Below are positions 1-7,025 of a DNA stretch of 64,000 bases, piece by piece; position 1 is the stretch's first letter, and every line of letters begins with the position of its first letter. Source of the stretch: Methylobacterium cerastii (GTDB lineage: Bacteria; Pseudomonadota; Alphaproteobacteria; Rhizobiales; Beijerinckiaceae). The notes under the pieces were generated by a model. The model ran no database searches and was not told the DNA's origin. It worked only from the letters and a program-made list of their open reading frames with translations. The DNA lies in assembly GCF_022179125.1 (NCBI RefSeq), contig NZ_BPQG01000052.1, positions 1-64,000 on the forward strand. Direction: 5' to 3'. The position numbers were made by a program, and so were the translations under genes.

Positions 1-76
1 CAGTGGCGGCCGGCAGCTTGAACGATGAAGGCGCCCGATCGGGCCCCTTCATCGTTCAAGCTGCCGGCCGCCACTG
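1..76. repeat. 76-base near-perfect palindrome at the window edge
   Basis: Bases 1-31 are the exact reverse complement of bases 46-76. The 14 bases between them are also palindromic apart from one mismatch at 32/45, giving in effect a 76-base foldback. It begins at the first base, so it may extend further left. The core resembles a rho-independent terminator stem but has no T tract. A foldback exactly at an edge can also be an assembly or amplification artefact. Confidence 0.85.
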
Positions 77-172
77 GCCTGGTTTTACTCCGCCACAGCG
101 GCCTGGAATTGGTCCGCCCTTTACATGGCCGCGCACCTGGCGCCGAAGCCGATCGACGAGGTGGCGGCATGA
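77..172 (+). CDS. 3' end of an unidentified gene (partial)
   Basis: Frame 2 is open from just right of the palindrome to a TGA at 170-172 and encodes an aromatic/alanine-rich tail (AWFYSATAAWNWSALYMAAH) followed by a short acidic end. Reading left, it runs into the palindrome and meets a stop at 26-28, so the 5' part is absent or rearranged. Its stop overlaps the next start (ATGA, 169-172) in the same tight packing as the genes that follow, which supports it being a real gene end. Product unknown. Confidence 0.35.
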   Translation, partial: AWFYSATAAWNWSALYMAAHLAPKPIDEVAA

Positions 173-393
173 TCCTCCCCCGCGAGGTCATCCCCGAGCA
201 CATCCGGGCGCCGCTCCACAAGCGGTTCCCCAAGGCGCCGAGGTGGTTCCCGCCCGAGCCCGAGACGCCCTGGAGCATCATCGAGGACGTCCTCGTGCAG
301 GGACGCCGCGACGGCCTGAACGACCGCCAGCTCGCCGGTGGCGTCTACACGGTGATGGTCGCCCGGGGCCTGATCTCGGAGGGCCGGTCGTGA
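169..393 (+). CDS. Hypothetical protein, phage-type small gene
   Basis: Encodes 74 residues from an ATG that overlaps the previous stop by four bases; the stop overlaps the GTG of the next gene. The N-terminus is rich in proline and basic residues (LPREVIPEHIRAPLHKRFPK), followed by a segment resembling a small helical domain (WSIIEDVLVQGRRDGLNDRQLA). No family is recognised. The chain of overlapping short genes on one strand is typical of phage early or accessory modules. Confidence 0.6.
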   Translation: MILPREVIPEHIRAPLHKRFPKAPRWFPPEPETPWSIIEDVLVQGRRDGLNDRQLAGGVYTVMVARGLISEGRS

Positions 394-719
394 TCGATCA
401 CATCCGCAAAACCGACGACAACTGGCGCAACTCCGACGGCCAGACCTACGCGACGATCCATTTCGGCAAGATCCGCATCACCGACGACCGGATCCAGGGT
501 GGGTACACGTTCTTCAACTGCTGGGAGTTCGTTCGGGGGGACGATTCCCTCTTCCGGGTGTCGAAGAACCTCGTCGGCGACAAGCCGTCGGATGACGTCC
601 TGAAGGCCCTCTACGAAGCCTTCATGTCCGGGCACCAGGTCGGCGAGATGCTCGGCCACAAGGCCGGCCGCAAGAGCGTGAAACGGGACCTTCGCAACCT
701 GCTTCAGGACGAGGCCTGA
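390..719 (+). CDS. Hypothetical protein, phage-type small gene
   Basis: Encodes 109 residues from GTG at 390, chosen because GTGA overlaps the preceding stop exactly; the longer open frame upstream has proline/arginine-rich shadow composition. The sequence has an N-terminal beta-rich part (TYATIHFGKIRITDDRIQGG) and a basic helical C-terminus (AGRKSVKRDLRNLLQDEA). No family is recognised. It lies in the middle of the small-gene island. Confidence 0.6.
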   Translation: MIDHIRKTDDNWRNSDGQTYATIHFGKIRITDDRIQGGYTFFNCWEFVRGDDSLFRVSKNLVGDKPSDDVLKALYEAFMSGHQVGEMLGHKAGRKSVKRDLRNLLQDEA

Positions 720-721
720 CC

Positions 722-982
722 ATGCGCTGGGTCGAGACGGGTCCCGGCGGGCGGCAGGGCTTCAGCGGCGAGAAGCCGGTTGCCCACGTCCTTACCTTCC
801 ATCCGCGCGACCTGCGCCCGGGCAAGCCTGCCTGGGAGTGGGCCCTCACGCTGCCGAAGGTGCCGGGCCTGGACATGGCCGGCACCGCGGCGACCGAGGC
901 TGAGGCCAAGGCCGCCGTCGAATTCGTCTGGACCGCATGGCTCGAACTGCTCGGGCTGCAACCGATCCCCGAGAGGGCCTGA
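722..982 (+). CDS. Hypothetical protein, phage-type small gene
   Basis: Encodes 86 residues starting two bases after the previous stop. A run of beta-strand-like sequence (HVLTFHPRDLRPGKPAWEWA) is followed by an alanine-rich helix (AATEAEAKAAVEFVWTAWLE). It ends three bases before the next gene. No family recognised; kept because of codon use and packing. Confidence 0.55.
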   Translation: MRWVETGPGGRQGFSGEKPVAHVLTFHPRDLRPGKPAWEWALTLPKVPGLDMAGTAATEAEAKAAVEFVWTAWLELLGLQPIPERA

Positions 983-985
983 ACC

Positions 986-1345
986 ATGGCGCGCATCAAC
1001 ATCCGCACGACGACGATCCGCAGCGAGGAGATGGCCCTGCCGGCGTTCGCCAGCGCGGTCGTCGATGAGGAGGACCACGAGGGCTACCCGTTCGCCCGGA
1101 GCAGCGGGATGGCGATCATGTCCGACGGCAGCAGCCTGGAGATCTCGGTCGCCGGCCACCGCCCCTATGCCGGCTTCGGCGGCACCGAGTTCACCGACGC
1201 CGAGATCACGATCTCCTACGAGAAGGTCGCCCTTGCCGAGGGGAACTTCCGCACCGGTCCGGCCGCCAGCGCGGGATTCGCGCAGGTCCTCGCCGTGCTG
1301 GAAGGCATCGTCGCCAAGGTCCGCGCTGAGATGGGGGAGGCCTGA
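986..1345 (+). CDS. Hypothetical protein, phage-type small gene
   Basis: Encodes 119 residues. The sequence alternates short strands and turns (ARINIRTTTIRSEEMALP, GMAIMSDGSSLEISVAGHRP) and ends in a helix containing VLEGIVAKVRAEMGEA. It is acidic and soluble, without signal peptide or membrane segment. Spacing to its neighbours is three bases on each side. Function unknown. Confidence 0.55.
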   Translation: MARINIRTTTIRSEEMALPAFASAVVDEEDHEGYPFARSSGMAIMSDGSSLEISVAGHRPYAGFGGTEFTDAEITISYEKVALAEGNFRTGPAASAGFAQVLAVLEGIVAKVRAEMGEA

Positions 1346-1348
1346 GCG

Positions 1349-1642
1349 ATGTCGCCGTCGAAGGTCCGCAGCCTAGCGCGCCTATACGCGGGGATGACCC
1401 CCGGCGAGGTCGCCAACCACGAGGATTGGGTCCGCCGGTTCAAGGCCGAGCAGGCCGAGGCAGCCGCCCTCAAGGCTGAGGCGGAGCGACAGTACGGGGT
1501 CGAGCTTCAGGCGATGACCGACCTCGAAGCCGTCCGCGAGACGCTTCGGGTTAGCTGCGACGAGTACGAGAACGACGCGGAGCGGGCCCTGCAGATCCTG
1601 ACGTTGGCCGGCTTCGTCCGACCGGAGGGACGCATCTCATGA
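1349..1642 (+). CDS. Hypothetical helical protein, phage-type small gene
   Basis: Encodes 97 residues. The central region is rich in Ala, Glu and Lys (FKAEQAEAAALKAEAERQYG) and looks like a coiled coil; the start has an SPSKVRSLARLYAGMTPGEV motif suggestive of a small helix-turn-helix-like bundle. The stop overlaps the next ATG by four bases. No family recognised. Confidence 0.55.
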   Translation: MSPSKVRSLARLYAGMTPGEVANHEDWVRRFKAEQAEAAALKAEAERQYGVELQAMTDLEAVRETLRVSCDEYENDAERALQILTLAGFVRPEGRIS

Positions 1643-1887
1643 GCGAGCACATCATCATCTTCGACGAGGTCGACCCCTATGCGTGGACCGAGGGGAAGGT
1701 CGAGCTCGGCGACTGCCGCTACCGCAGCGATGCCACACCGTACCTCGTGGAGCTCATGAAGAGGTTCGGCGACCACCCCATCGAGCGGGTCATGATCCGC
1801 ATGCCCTCGCAGGTCGGGAACACTCGGTCGGTGATCTTTGAGGCGATCCAGGAGGCGATGGCGCGGGGGAAGGACGAGACGCCATGA
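1639..1887 (+). CDS. Hypothetical protein, phage-type small gene
   Basis: Encodes 82 residues, beginning in an ATGA overlap with the previous stop. It is acidic in the first half (IIIFDEVDPYAWTEGKVELG) and ends in a helix (VIFEAIQEAMARGKDETP). The next gene starts in an ATGA overlap at 1884. Function not recognised. Confidence 0.55.
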   Translation: MSEHIIIFDEVDPYAWTEGKVELGDCRYRSDATPYLVELMKRFGDHPIERVMIRMPSQVGNTRSVIFEAIQEAMARGKDETP

Positions 1888-2183
1888 AGCCCGGTCGCGC
1901 CCGCTGCGCCGTCCCGTTCTGCCGGATCACGGCGCCGACCGAGGACGGCTTCGTGGACGGGGGCTTCCTATGCCGCCGGCATTGGGCGCTCCGGCCGCCG
2001 GCGATGCGGGCCGAGTGGCGGGAGAACGCCCGTCTCTACCGCAGGAATCCCGGATCGTTCTGGGACCACCCGCCGGGATCCGCCGGCCGCCTGGTCAGGC
2101 TCGCCATCAAGAGGGAGCACGACGCCCTGTGGGAGCGGACCAGGGCCACGTGCATCGAGATCGCCATGGGAGTGACGGCATGA
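1884..2183 (+). CDS. Hypothetical cysteine-containing basic protein
   Basis: Encodes 99 residues. Three early cysteines and a histidine (CAVPFC, then CRRHW near residues 30-34) could form a small zinc-binding knuckle; the remainder is rich in Arg and Trp, as in nucleic-acid-binding phage proteins. The zinc and DNA-binding ideas are inference from residue spacing only. It overlaps the genes on both sides by four bases. Confidence 0.5.
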   Translation: MKPGRARCAVPFCRITAPTEDGFVDGGFLCRRHWALRPPAMRAEWRENARLYRRNPGSFWDHPPGSAGRLVRLAIKREHDALWERTRATCIEIAMGVTA

Positions 2184-2362
2184 ACGAGCGCGAATTCTGG
2201 TGGGCTTCCGTCGAAGGGAACGAGCCGCAGGTCGTGGAGATCTACGACGGCGTGTTCACCGGCCGGTGCGCATTCGCGACCGGCAACGATTGCGAGATCG
2301 ACATGGACAAGGTGCGCCTGATCGAGCGGGTCCGTCCACCGGTGACGGAGATCGTATCGTGA
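2180..2362 (+). CDS. Hypothetical small acidic protein
   Basis: Encodes 60 residues from ATG at 2180 in an ATGA overlap. The pattern REFWWASVEGNEPQVVEIYD followed by two more short strands suggests a small beta-barrel-like fold, as in short phage proteins that report on a neighbouring gene. No family recognised. It lies inside a longer arginine-rich open frame whose upstream part I reject as a shadow. Confidence 0.5.
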   Translation: MNEREFWWASVEGNEPQVVEIYDGVFTGRCAFATGNDCEIDMDKVRLIERVRPPVTEIVS

Positions 2363-2553
2363 GGCAGGCCACCATCGATTCGATCGCCCTCGGGGCCTAC
2401 CGCGACGTCGAGCGGATCATCGCCGAGCGTCCCGGGGACGGCCCGGCCGAGAGGGAGATCCCGATCCGGATCGCGCTCGCCACGTGGATCGCGCACGCCG
2501 TGAACCGCGAGACCCGCAACGACCGGCGCCGGGTGGGGAGGACGAGGCCATGA
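2359..2553 (+). CDS. Hypothetical small protein
   Basis: Encodes 64 residues from GTG at 2359, again an overlapping GTGA. The body is helical (DSIALGAYRDVERIIAERPG, IRIALATWIAHAVNRETRND) with a basic tail. Soluble, function unknown. Its stop overlaps the start of the last gene of the series. Confidence 0.5.
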   Translation: MRQATIDSIALGAYRDVERIIAERPGDGPAEREIPIRIALATWIAHAVNRETRNDRRRVGRTRP

Positions 2554-2660
2554 CCCAAGGGGCATGGCAGGTCCTGGTCATCTGGGTCGTCCTGTCGATC
2601 CCGCTGGGCACCGCCGTCGGCCTGGCGATCGCGTGGGGCGACGGCCCGCCGCGAGCCTGA
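2550..2660 (+). CDS. Small single-span membrane peptide
   Basis: Encodes 36 residues; too short for usual cut-offs but placed exactly in the overlapping series (ATGA with the previous stop). It is almost entirely one hydrophobic helix (WQVLVIWVVLSIPLGTAVGL) followed by a short charged tail. A membrane-inserted phage peptide, such as a holin or superinfection-exclusion type, is possible but unproven. A hairpin follows directly. Confidence 0.45.
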   Translation: MTQGAWQVLVIWVVLSIPLGTAVGLAIAWGDGPPRA

Positions 2661-2665
2661 ACGAA

Positions 2666-2695
2666 GGAAGGCCCCGGGTTTCCCCAAGGCCTTCC
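2666..2695 (+). terminator. Putative terminator after the small-gene series
   Basis: An 8-base stem, GGAAGGCC at 2666-2673 and GGCCTTCC at 2688-2695, closes a GC-rich loop five bases after the last stop. There is no T run, so termination efficiency is uncertain, but its position at the end of the series fits. Confidence 0.45.
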
Positions 2696-2700
2696 CTGAA

Positions 2701-2786
2701 GTCATCCCCACGCACGAGGGCAGGGCAGCGACTTATCGAACCTGACGGCGAATACGCCGGGGTAATCCCCACCCATTAGGGCAGGG
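2701..2786. repeat. Two imperfect 25-base repeats spaced 61 bases apart
   Basis: Bases 2701-2725 and 2762-2786 match at 21 of 25 positions; both contain ATCCCCAC and AGGGCAGGG flanking a variable centre, so each can form a weak hairpin. The 61-base offset equals the repeat-plus-spacer length usual for type I-E CRISPR arrays, and the TCCCCAC...GGG outline is loosely similar to those repeats. Only two copies are present and no cas gene is near, so a CRISPR remnant is only a possibility; phage regulatory sites are equally likely. Confidence 0.5.
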
Positions 2787-3040
2787 ACCATCTTCATACC
2801 GAACACCGTCCCCGCCGTCACGCCGGAACAGGATCCGTGGTTAACGGACGGTCGTGCAGCTGCGGTGAGGCTTGGAACTCACCAGGGCCGTAGGTATGCC
2901 TCGGGCCACATGTCGGCCACAGGTTCAGGCTCCACGGCCACGGATTGCGAACGATGAGCGCCGATGGCCGAGCAGGAAACCACGCGCGGCGCAGAGCGGA
3001 AACCGGACCGGCCTGGGAGGCGGACACCGTTCGTCCCCCC
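2787..3040. other. Gene-poor end of the island
   Basis: No open frame here has convincing coding character. The minus-strand frames with FEPATP- or DLNLRPP-like peptides are the classic false translations read across a tRNA 3' end. The C-terminus of a site-specific integrase might be expected next to the attachment site, but I do not see one. Confidence 0.4.
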
Positions 3041-3086
3041 GTTCGGGACGTGGGGGTCGCAGGTTCAAATCCTGCCACTCCGACCA
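3041..3086 (+). other. 3' fragment of tRNA-Pro(CGG), probable attachment site
   Basis: From the anticodon loop (anticodon CGG at 3044-3046) through the variable region, the T arm (GCAGG/TTCAAAT/CCTGC) and the acceptor 3' strand CACTCCG to an encoded CCA (3084-3086), this matches the 3' part of a bacterial proline tRNA. The matching 5' acceptor strand (CGGAGTG) and D arm are missing from the bases to the left. This is the footprint left when an integrative element recombines into a tRNA 3' end; the intact tRNA should be at the island's other end, outside the window. Confidence 0.8.
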
Positions 3087-3562
3087 AAGTTTCCTTTCGG
3101 AAACGGGTCTTCCCGGCTCAGAGAGCATCAGCACAATCAAAGGTTTGCGCGAGAGCCGCGCAATCGGTTCGCCGCCGACCGGAAATGCCGGGACCTGTTC
3201 CACCTCAGCCTCTATCGCGAGATCGACACCGGCATCTCGATCGTCCGGAGGCGCGATGCGCTACGGGATCAAACGCCGCTCACCTGACCGGTATCTTTGG
3301 TCGAGCCGCGTGGAAGGCAATCGCGTGGCGGTCGTCATGGATTGACAGATCTCATATATTTAAAAATAATATATTACGTCTTGGTTTTGATATAACAAAT
3401 CGACATTGAATTTATGTTTCGATCGATTTATTGATCAAGTCGAATTTATTGGTACAAAAAGTCAATGGATAGACGCGTGAAACGGCGAGATGCCGGTGCC
3501 AGATTAATGGCATCGACGTCTCGTTCGATCAAGCAAGCTGCAGCAACGGAAATCTTGACCCG
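3087..3562. other. Intergenic strip with an AT-rich block
   Basis: Directly after the tRNA fragment is a 6-base stem (GTTTCC 3089-3094, GGAAAC 3099-3104), a possible relic of the tRNA terminator. The frame ending at 3287 (with RKCRDLFHLSLYREIDTG) could be a decayed gene end but has no support. Bases about 3340-3475 are strikingly AT-rich against a roughly 70% GC background. No gene called. Confidence 0.6.
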
Positions 3563-5647
3563 CTAGTGCCGCGCCAGGCGGTGCAGAGCCTGGAGGAAGA
3601 CGTCCACGTCCTCGCGGGTGTTGTAGAAGGCCAGCGAGGCGCGGATCGATTGGTCGACGCCGAAGCGTCGCAACGCCGGCAGGGCGCAGTGGTGGCCGGA
3701 GCGGACGGCGACGCCGTGGCGGTCGAGATGGTGGGCCACCGCTTCGTTCGCCTGGCCTTCGATCGTGAAGGACATCACGCTGGCCTTCTCGCGGGCGGTG
3801 CCGATCAGGCGCAGGCCCTTGATGTCGGCGAGACCCGCTTGCGCGTAGTCGAGCAGGTCGTGCTCGTAGGCGGCGATGGCCGGGAGGCCGACGCTCTCCA
3901 GGTAGTCGAGCGCCGCGCCGAGGCCGACGGCGCCGGCGATATCGGGTGTGCCCGCCTCGAACTTCTCGGGCGCGCCCTTGTAGACCGTCCTGGTGAAGGT
4001 GACGTCCTCGATCATGTGGCCGCCGCCTTGCCACGGCGGCATCGCCTCGAGCAGGTGCGTCTTGCCGTAGAGGGCGCCGATGCCGGTCGGCCCGAACACC
4101 TTGTGACCGGAGAAGACCACGAAGTCGGCATCGAGCGACTGCACGTCGATGGGGATGTGCGGCGTCGACTGCGCGGCGTCCACGAGCACCGGCACGCCGT
4201 AGGCGTGGGCCAGCGCGATGATCTCGCGGACTGGGTTCACCGTGCCGAGCGCGTTGGCGACGTGGGTCACCGATACGATCTTGGTCCTCCCTGAGAGCAG
4301 GGCCGCGTATTGCTCGAAGATGATCTCGCCGCGATCGTTGACCGGGACCACGCGCAGGGTCGCGCCGGTGGCCTGGCTGAGCAGCTGCCAGGGTACGATG
4401 TTGGCATGATGCTCGATCGTCGAGACGATGATCTCGTCGCCCGGGCCGATGTTGGCGCGTCCGTACGAGTTCGCCACGAGGTTGATCGCCTCGGTGGTGC
4501 CGCGCACGAAGACGATGTCGTCCTTCGATGGGGCGTTGAGGAAGCGGCGCACCTTCTCGCGGCCGCCCTCGAACAGGTCGGTGGAGCGGGCGGCCAGCGT
4601 GTGCGCCGCCCGGTGGATGTTCGAGTTGTGGCGGGCGTAGAACTCGGAGGTCGCGTCGATGACCGATTGCGGCTTGTGCGTGGTCGCCGCGTTGTCGAGC
4701 CAGACCAGCCGATGCCCGTTCACGCTCTGGTGAAGGGCCGGAAAGTCCTTGCGGACACGCTCGACGTCGAAGGGGGCGCCGACCAGGCTCGACGGGGTCG
4801 AGGTAACCCGCGGAACCGGGCCGTGATGCCGTGAAGGCTCGACGCGGGGCGCGGCCTGCAGCTTGGCGTGCGGCTTGGCGTTCCGCGGCGATCCCGTCAG
4901 GAAGTAATAGTCGCCCGACGTGAACGGCTGGTCGCCGCCATGCTTCACCGTCCGCACGGGGTCGCCGGAAGGGCGGCCCGTGCGCTGGAAGTTCTCCTGG
5001 GCAATGTCGACGCCGGCCTTCGACGGGTCGGCCGGCACGAGGCTCGGCGCGACGGCGCTGGCGAAGGCGTTCGCGCGCGGATGATCCGCCGCGACCCGCC
5101 GATGCAGGTCGGGTCCGCCGGGGAGGAAGGCGGCCACGTCCGGCAGGCTCGGCACGAAGAATTCCGGCAGGCCGTGCCGCGCTGACGGAACGCCGCGCTG
5201 CGACGCCAGCGGGTCCGCGAGCGGATGCACCGACGGGATCGTCGCCGTGTCGAGGAAGCCGGCGCCGGCGGGCGCGGGCGTCCCGCCGAACGGGTTCGCC
5301 GCGGAAGGCCCCGTCAGGCCCAGAATCCCGGCGGCAGGGCCGCCGACATTGCGCGCGCCGAGGCTGGCGGCGTCGGGCTGGAATCCCGACGCCGCCGAGG
5401 GGGTGCCGAGGCCGGCACCCGGCAGCGAGGGCTGTCCGGGGCCCTGGGGAAGGCTCTCCAGGCCCTGCGGCAGTTGCGGCGAGGCCGGCGGCGACGGGGC
5501 GAACGGCGCGGACGCCGCCTGCCCCTGGCCGTAGATCTCGCGGGCGAGGCGCCCGACGAGGTCGGCGTGGGCTAGGGACGCGGCGCTGTCGCCCGTGGGG
5601 ATGCCGATGGCGGACGTGCTCAACGCGCCGGCCTCAGGCGTAGTCAT
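3563..5647 (-). CDS. Encapsulin-associated cysteine desulfurase (SufS-like) with long N-terminal loading extension
   Basis: A PLP enzyme that removes sulfur from cysteine to give alanine and an enzyme persulfide. I start at ATG 5647 (MTTPEAG); the product is 694 residues. Residues 1 to about 293 are a Pro/Gly/Ala-rich, largely disordered extension with a few conserved-looking patches (FFVPSLPDVAAFLPGGPDLH, YYFLTGSP). From about 294 comes a complete SufS/CsdA core: LDNAATT, HHANIVPW, the PLP lysine K516 in SGHK, and the persulfide cysteine C654 in RSGHHCA. Ordinary SufS proteins are about 410 residues, so the extension is the expected cargo-loading domain of family 2 encapsulin systems. It overlaps the upstream shell gene by 14 bases, indicating coupled translation. 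Confidence 0.9.
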   Translation of the reverse strand: MTTPEAGALSTSAIGIPTGDSAASLAHADLVGRLAREIYGQGQAASAPFAPSPPASPQLPQGLESLPQGPGQPSLPGAGLGTPSAASGFQPDAASLGARNVGGPAAGILGLTGPSAANPFGGTPAPAGAGFLDTATIPSVHPLADPLASQRGVPSARHGLPEFFVPSLPDVAAFLPGGPDLHRRVAADHPRANAFASAVAPSLVPADPSKAGVDIAQENFQRTGRPSGDPVRTVKHGGDQPFTSGDYYFLTGSPRNAKPHAKLQAAPRVEPSRHHGPVPRVTSTPSSLVGAPFDVERVRKDFPALHQSVNGHRLVWLDNAATTHKPQSVIDATSEFYARHNSNIHRAAHTLAARSTDLFEGGREKVRRFLNAPSKDDIVFVRGTTEAINLVANSYGRANIGPGDEIIVSTIEHHANIVPWQLLSQATGATLRVVPVNDRGEIIFEQYAALLSGRTKIVSVTHVANALGTVNPVREIIALAHAYGVPVLVDAAQSTPHIPIDVQSLDADFVVFSGHKVFGPTGIGALYGKTHLLEAMPPWQGGGHMIEDVTFTRTVYKGAPEKFEAGTPDIAGAVGLGAALDYLESVGLPAIAAYEHDLLDYAQAGLADIKGLRLIGTAREKASVMSFTIEGQANEAVAHHLDRHGVAVRSGHHCALPALRRFGVDQSIRASLAFYNTREDVDVFLQALHRLARH

Positions 5648-7025
5648 GGTAGTTGCCGAGCAGCACGTTATCGAGGCGTGCGATCGCATCCTCGACCAGG
5701 ACCGCAGCGGAGAAGTAGCGGGTCACCAGGTGCGAGGCGATGGAATGGTCGTTGGTGCCCATGTAGCGCACCGACAGGCCCGGTTCGATCTCGCCGGTGA
5801 CGCCGGACTTCTGCAGGCCGACGACGCCCTGCTCGCCTTCGCCGACGCGCAGCAGCAGGATCGAGGTGGTCTGCGCGCCGGTGGCCGGGTCGACGTCGAT
5901 CGGTAGCTTGTCGCTCGGCACCAGCGGCACGCCGCGCCAGGTGAGGAACGGGGCGCCGAACAGGTGCACCACGACCGGCGGCACGCCGCGGCGGGTGGCC
6001 TCGCGGCCGAAGGCGGCGATGGCGCGGGGGTGGGCGACGAAGAAGGCGGGCTTCTTCCAGACGAGGGTCAGCAACTCGTCGAGGTCGTCCGGGGTCGGCG
6101 GACCCGAGCGGGTCGGGATGCGCTGGCGCCCGCCCACTTCGTTGAGGAGGCCGAACTCGGAGTTGTTAAGCAGCTCCCACTCCTCGCGCTCCTTCACGGC
6201 ATCCACCGTCAGGCGGATCTGCTCGCGGAGCTGGTCGATCTCGTTCGAGTAGAGATCGGTGACGCGGGTGTGGGTGTTGAGGATCGTCTGGATCGTCGAG
6301 AGATGGTACTCGCGCGGATCGATCTCGTAGTCGACGAAGGTCGTCGGCAGGCGCGGCGCGCCGGTGTGCACGGCCAGCAGCTCGATGCCCTGCTCGCCGT
6401 GGCTGTTGGTGTGGCCCTTCAGGCGGTCGCGCTCCTCGACATAGTGCGCGATGCGGTTCTTGACCGCGTCGTCGTCGAGCGCCGCGCGGTCGAGGGTCAG
6501 CAGCGTCACCGCCGAGAGCGCCTTGACGGCCGGTGCGGGCTGGCCGTCGCCGACGAGGGTTTCGTCGCCGAAGAAGTCGCCGCGGGTGGCCAGCCCCGAG
6601 CGCAGGCGGTTCTTGTACGGGCCCGACAGCGAGAGCTCGACGGTGCCGTCGGCGACGACGGTCAGGCTGCGGTCGCCGGCGCCGCCTTCCGAGATCGTCT
6701 CCCCGGCGTTGTGCCGGCTCTCGGTGAACTTGCCGGCGAGCGCGGACAGCTCGGCGTCGCCCAGGCGGCTGAACGCCGGCACGGCGCGGAGCGAGGCGGG
6801 ACTGATCGTGCGGGCGTTGCCGTCCGTGGCGAGGTCGATGCGGCCGGGTTTGGCCAGCACCACGGCGCGCCGGTTCACGCGGTAGACGCCGCCGTCCACG
6901 TTGACGAAGGGCAGCAGCCGCAGGAGCCAGCGCGGGGTGTTCGCGAGGTTCTGGACCGAGGTGACGGTCGCGGTCGATAGATTGCGTGCTGCCGATGCGC
7001 CCACGCTCAGTCCTTGTCCGCTCAT
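5634..7025 (-). CDS. Family 2 encapsulin shell protein with inserted cNMP-binding domain
   Basis: Encodes 463 residues forming the shell of a protein nanocompartment. The N-terminus (AARNLSTAT, then RWLLRLLPFVNVDGGVYRVN) and the HK97-type coat section (LLNNSEFGLLNEV, FFVAHPRAIAAFGREATRRG, ending RLDNVLLGNYHDYA) match family 2 encapsulins from memory. Between them, about residues 80-195, is a Crp/Fnr-like cyclic-nucleotide-binding fold (IPAFSRL-like entry, GETISEGGAGD, GDFFGDETLVGDG); the usual phosphate-binding Arg region is not canonical, so ligand binding is uncertain. This architecture defines subfamily 2B. The overlapping downstream gene is its probable cargo. Confidence 0.88.
   Translation of the reverse strand: MSGQGLSVGASAARNLSTATVTSVQNLANTPRWLLRLLPFVNVDGGVYRVNRRAVVLAKPGRIDLATDGNARTISPASLRAVPAFSRLGDAELSALAGKFTESRHNAGETISEGGAGDRSLTVVADGTVELSLSGPYKNRLRSGLATRGDFFGDETLVGDGQPAPAVKALSAVTLLTLDRAALDDDAVKNRIAHYVEERDRLKGHTNSHGEQGIELLAVHTGAPRLPTTFVDYEIDPREYHLSTIQTILNTHTRVTDLYSNEIDQLREQIRLTVDAVKEREEWELLNNSEFGLLNEVGGRQRIPTRSGPPTPDDLDELLTLVWKKPAFFVAHPRAIAAFGREATRRGVPPVVVHLFGAPFLTWRGVPLVPSDKLPIDVDPATGAQTTSILLLRVGEGEQGVVGLQKSGVTGEIEPGLSVRYMGTNDHSIASHLVTRYFSAAVLVEDAIARLDNVLLGNYHDYA

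Noticed and set aside
2818-3203. Minus-strand frames with FEPATP and DLNLRPP peptides
   Set aside because: These are the familiar false proteins read across a tRNA 3' end; here they cross the tRNA-Pro fragment.
3120-3287. Possible gene fragment ending in a basic peptide
   Set aside because: No start signal, no recognisable family, and its left part runs through the tRNA fragment; noted only within the intergenic entry.
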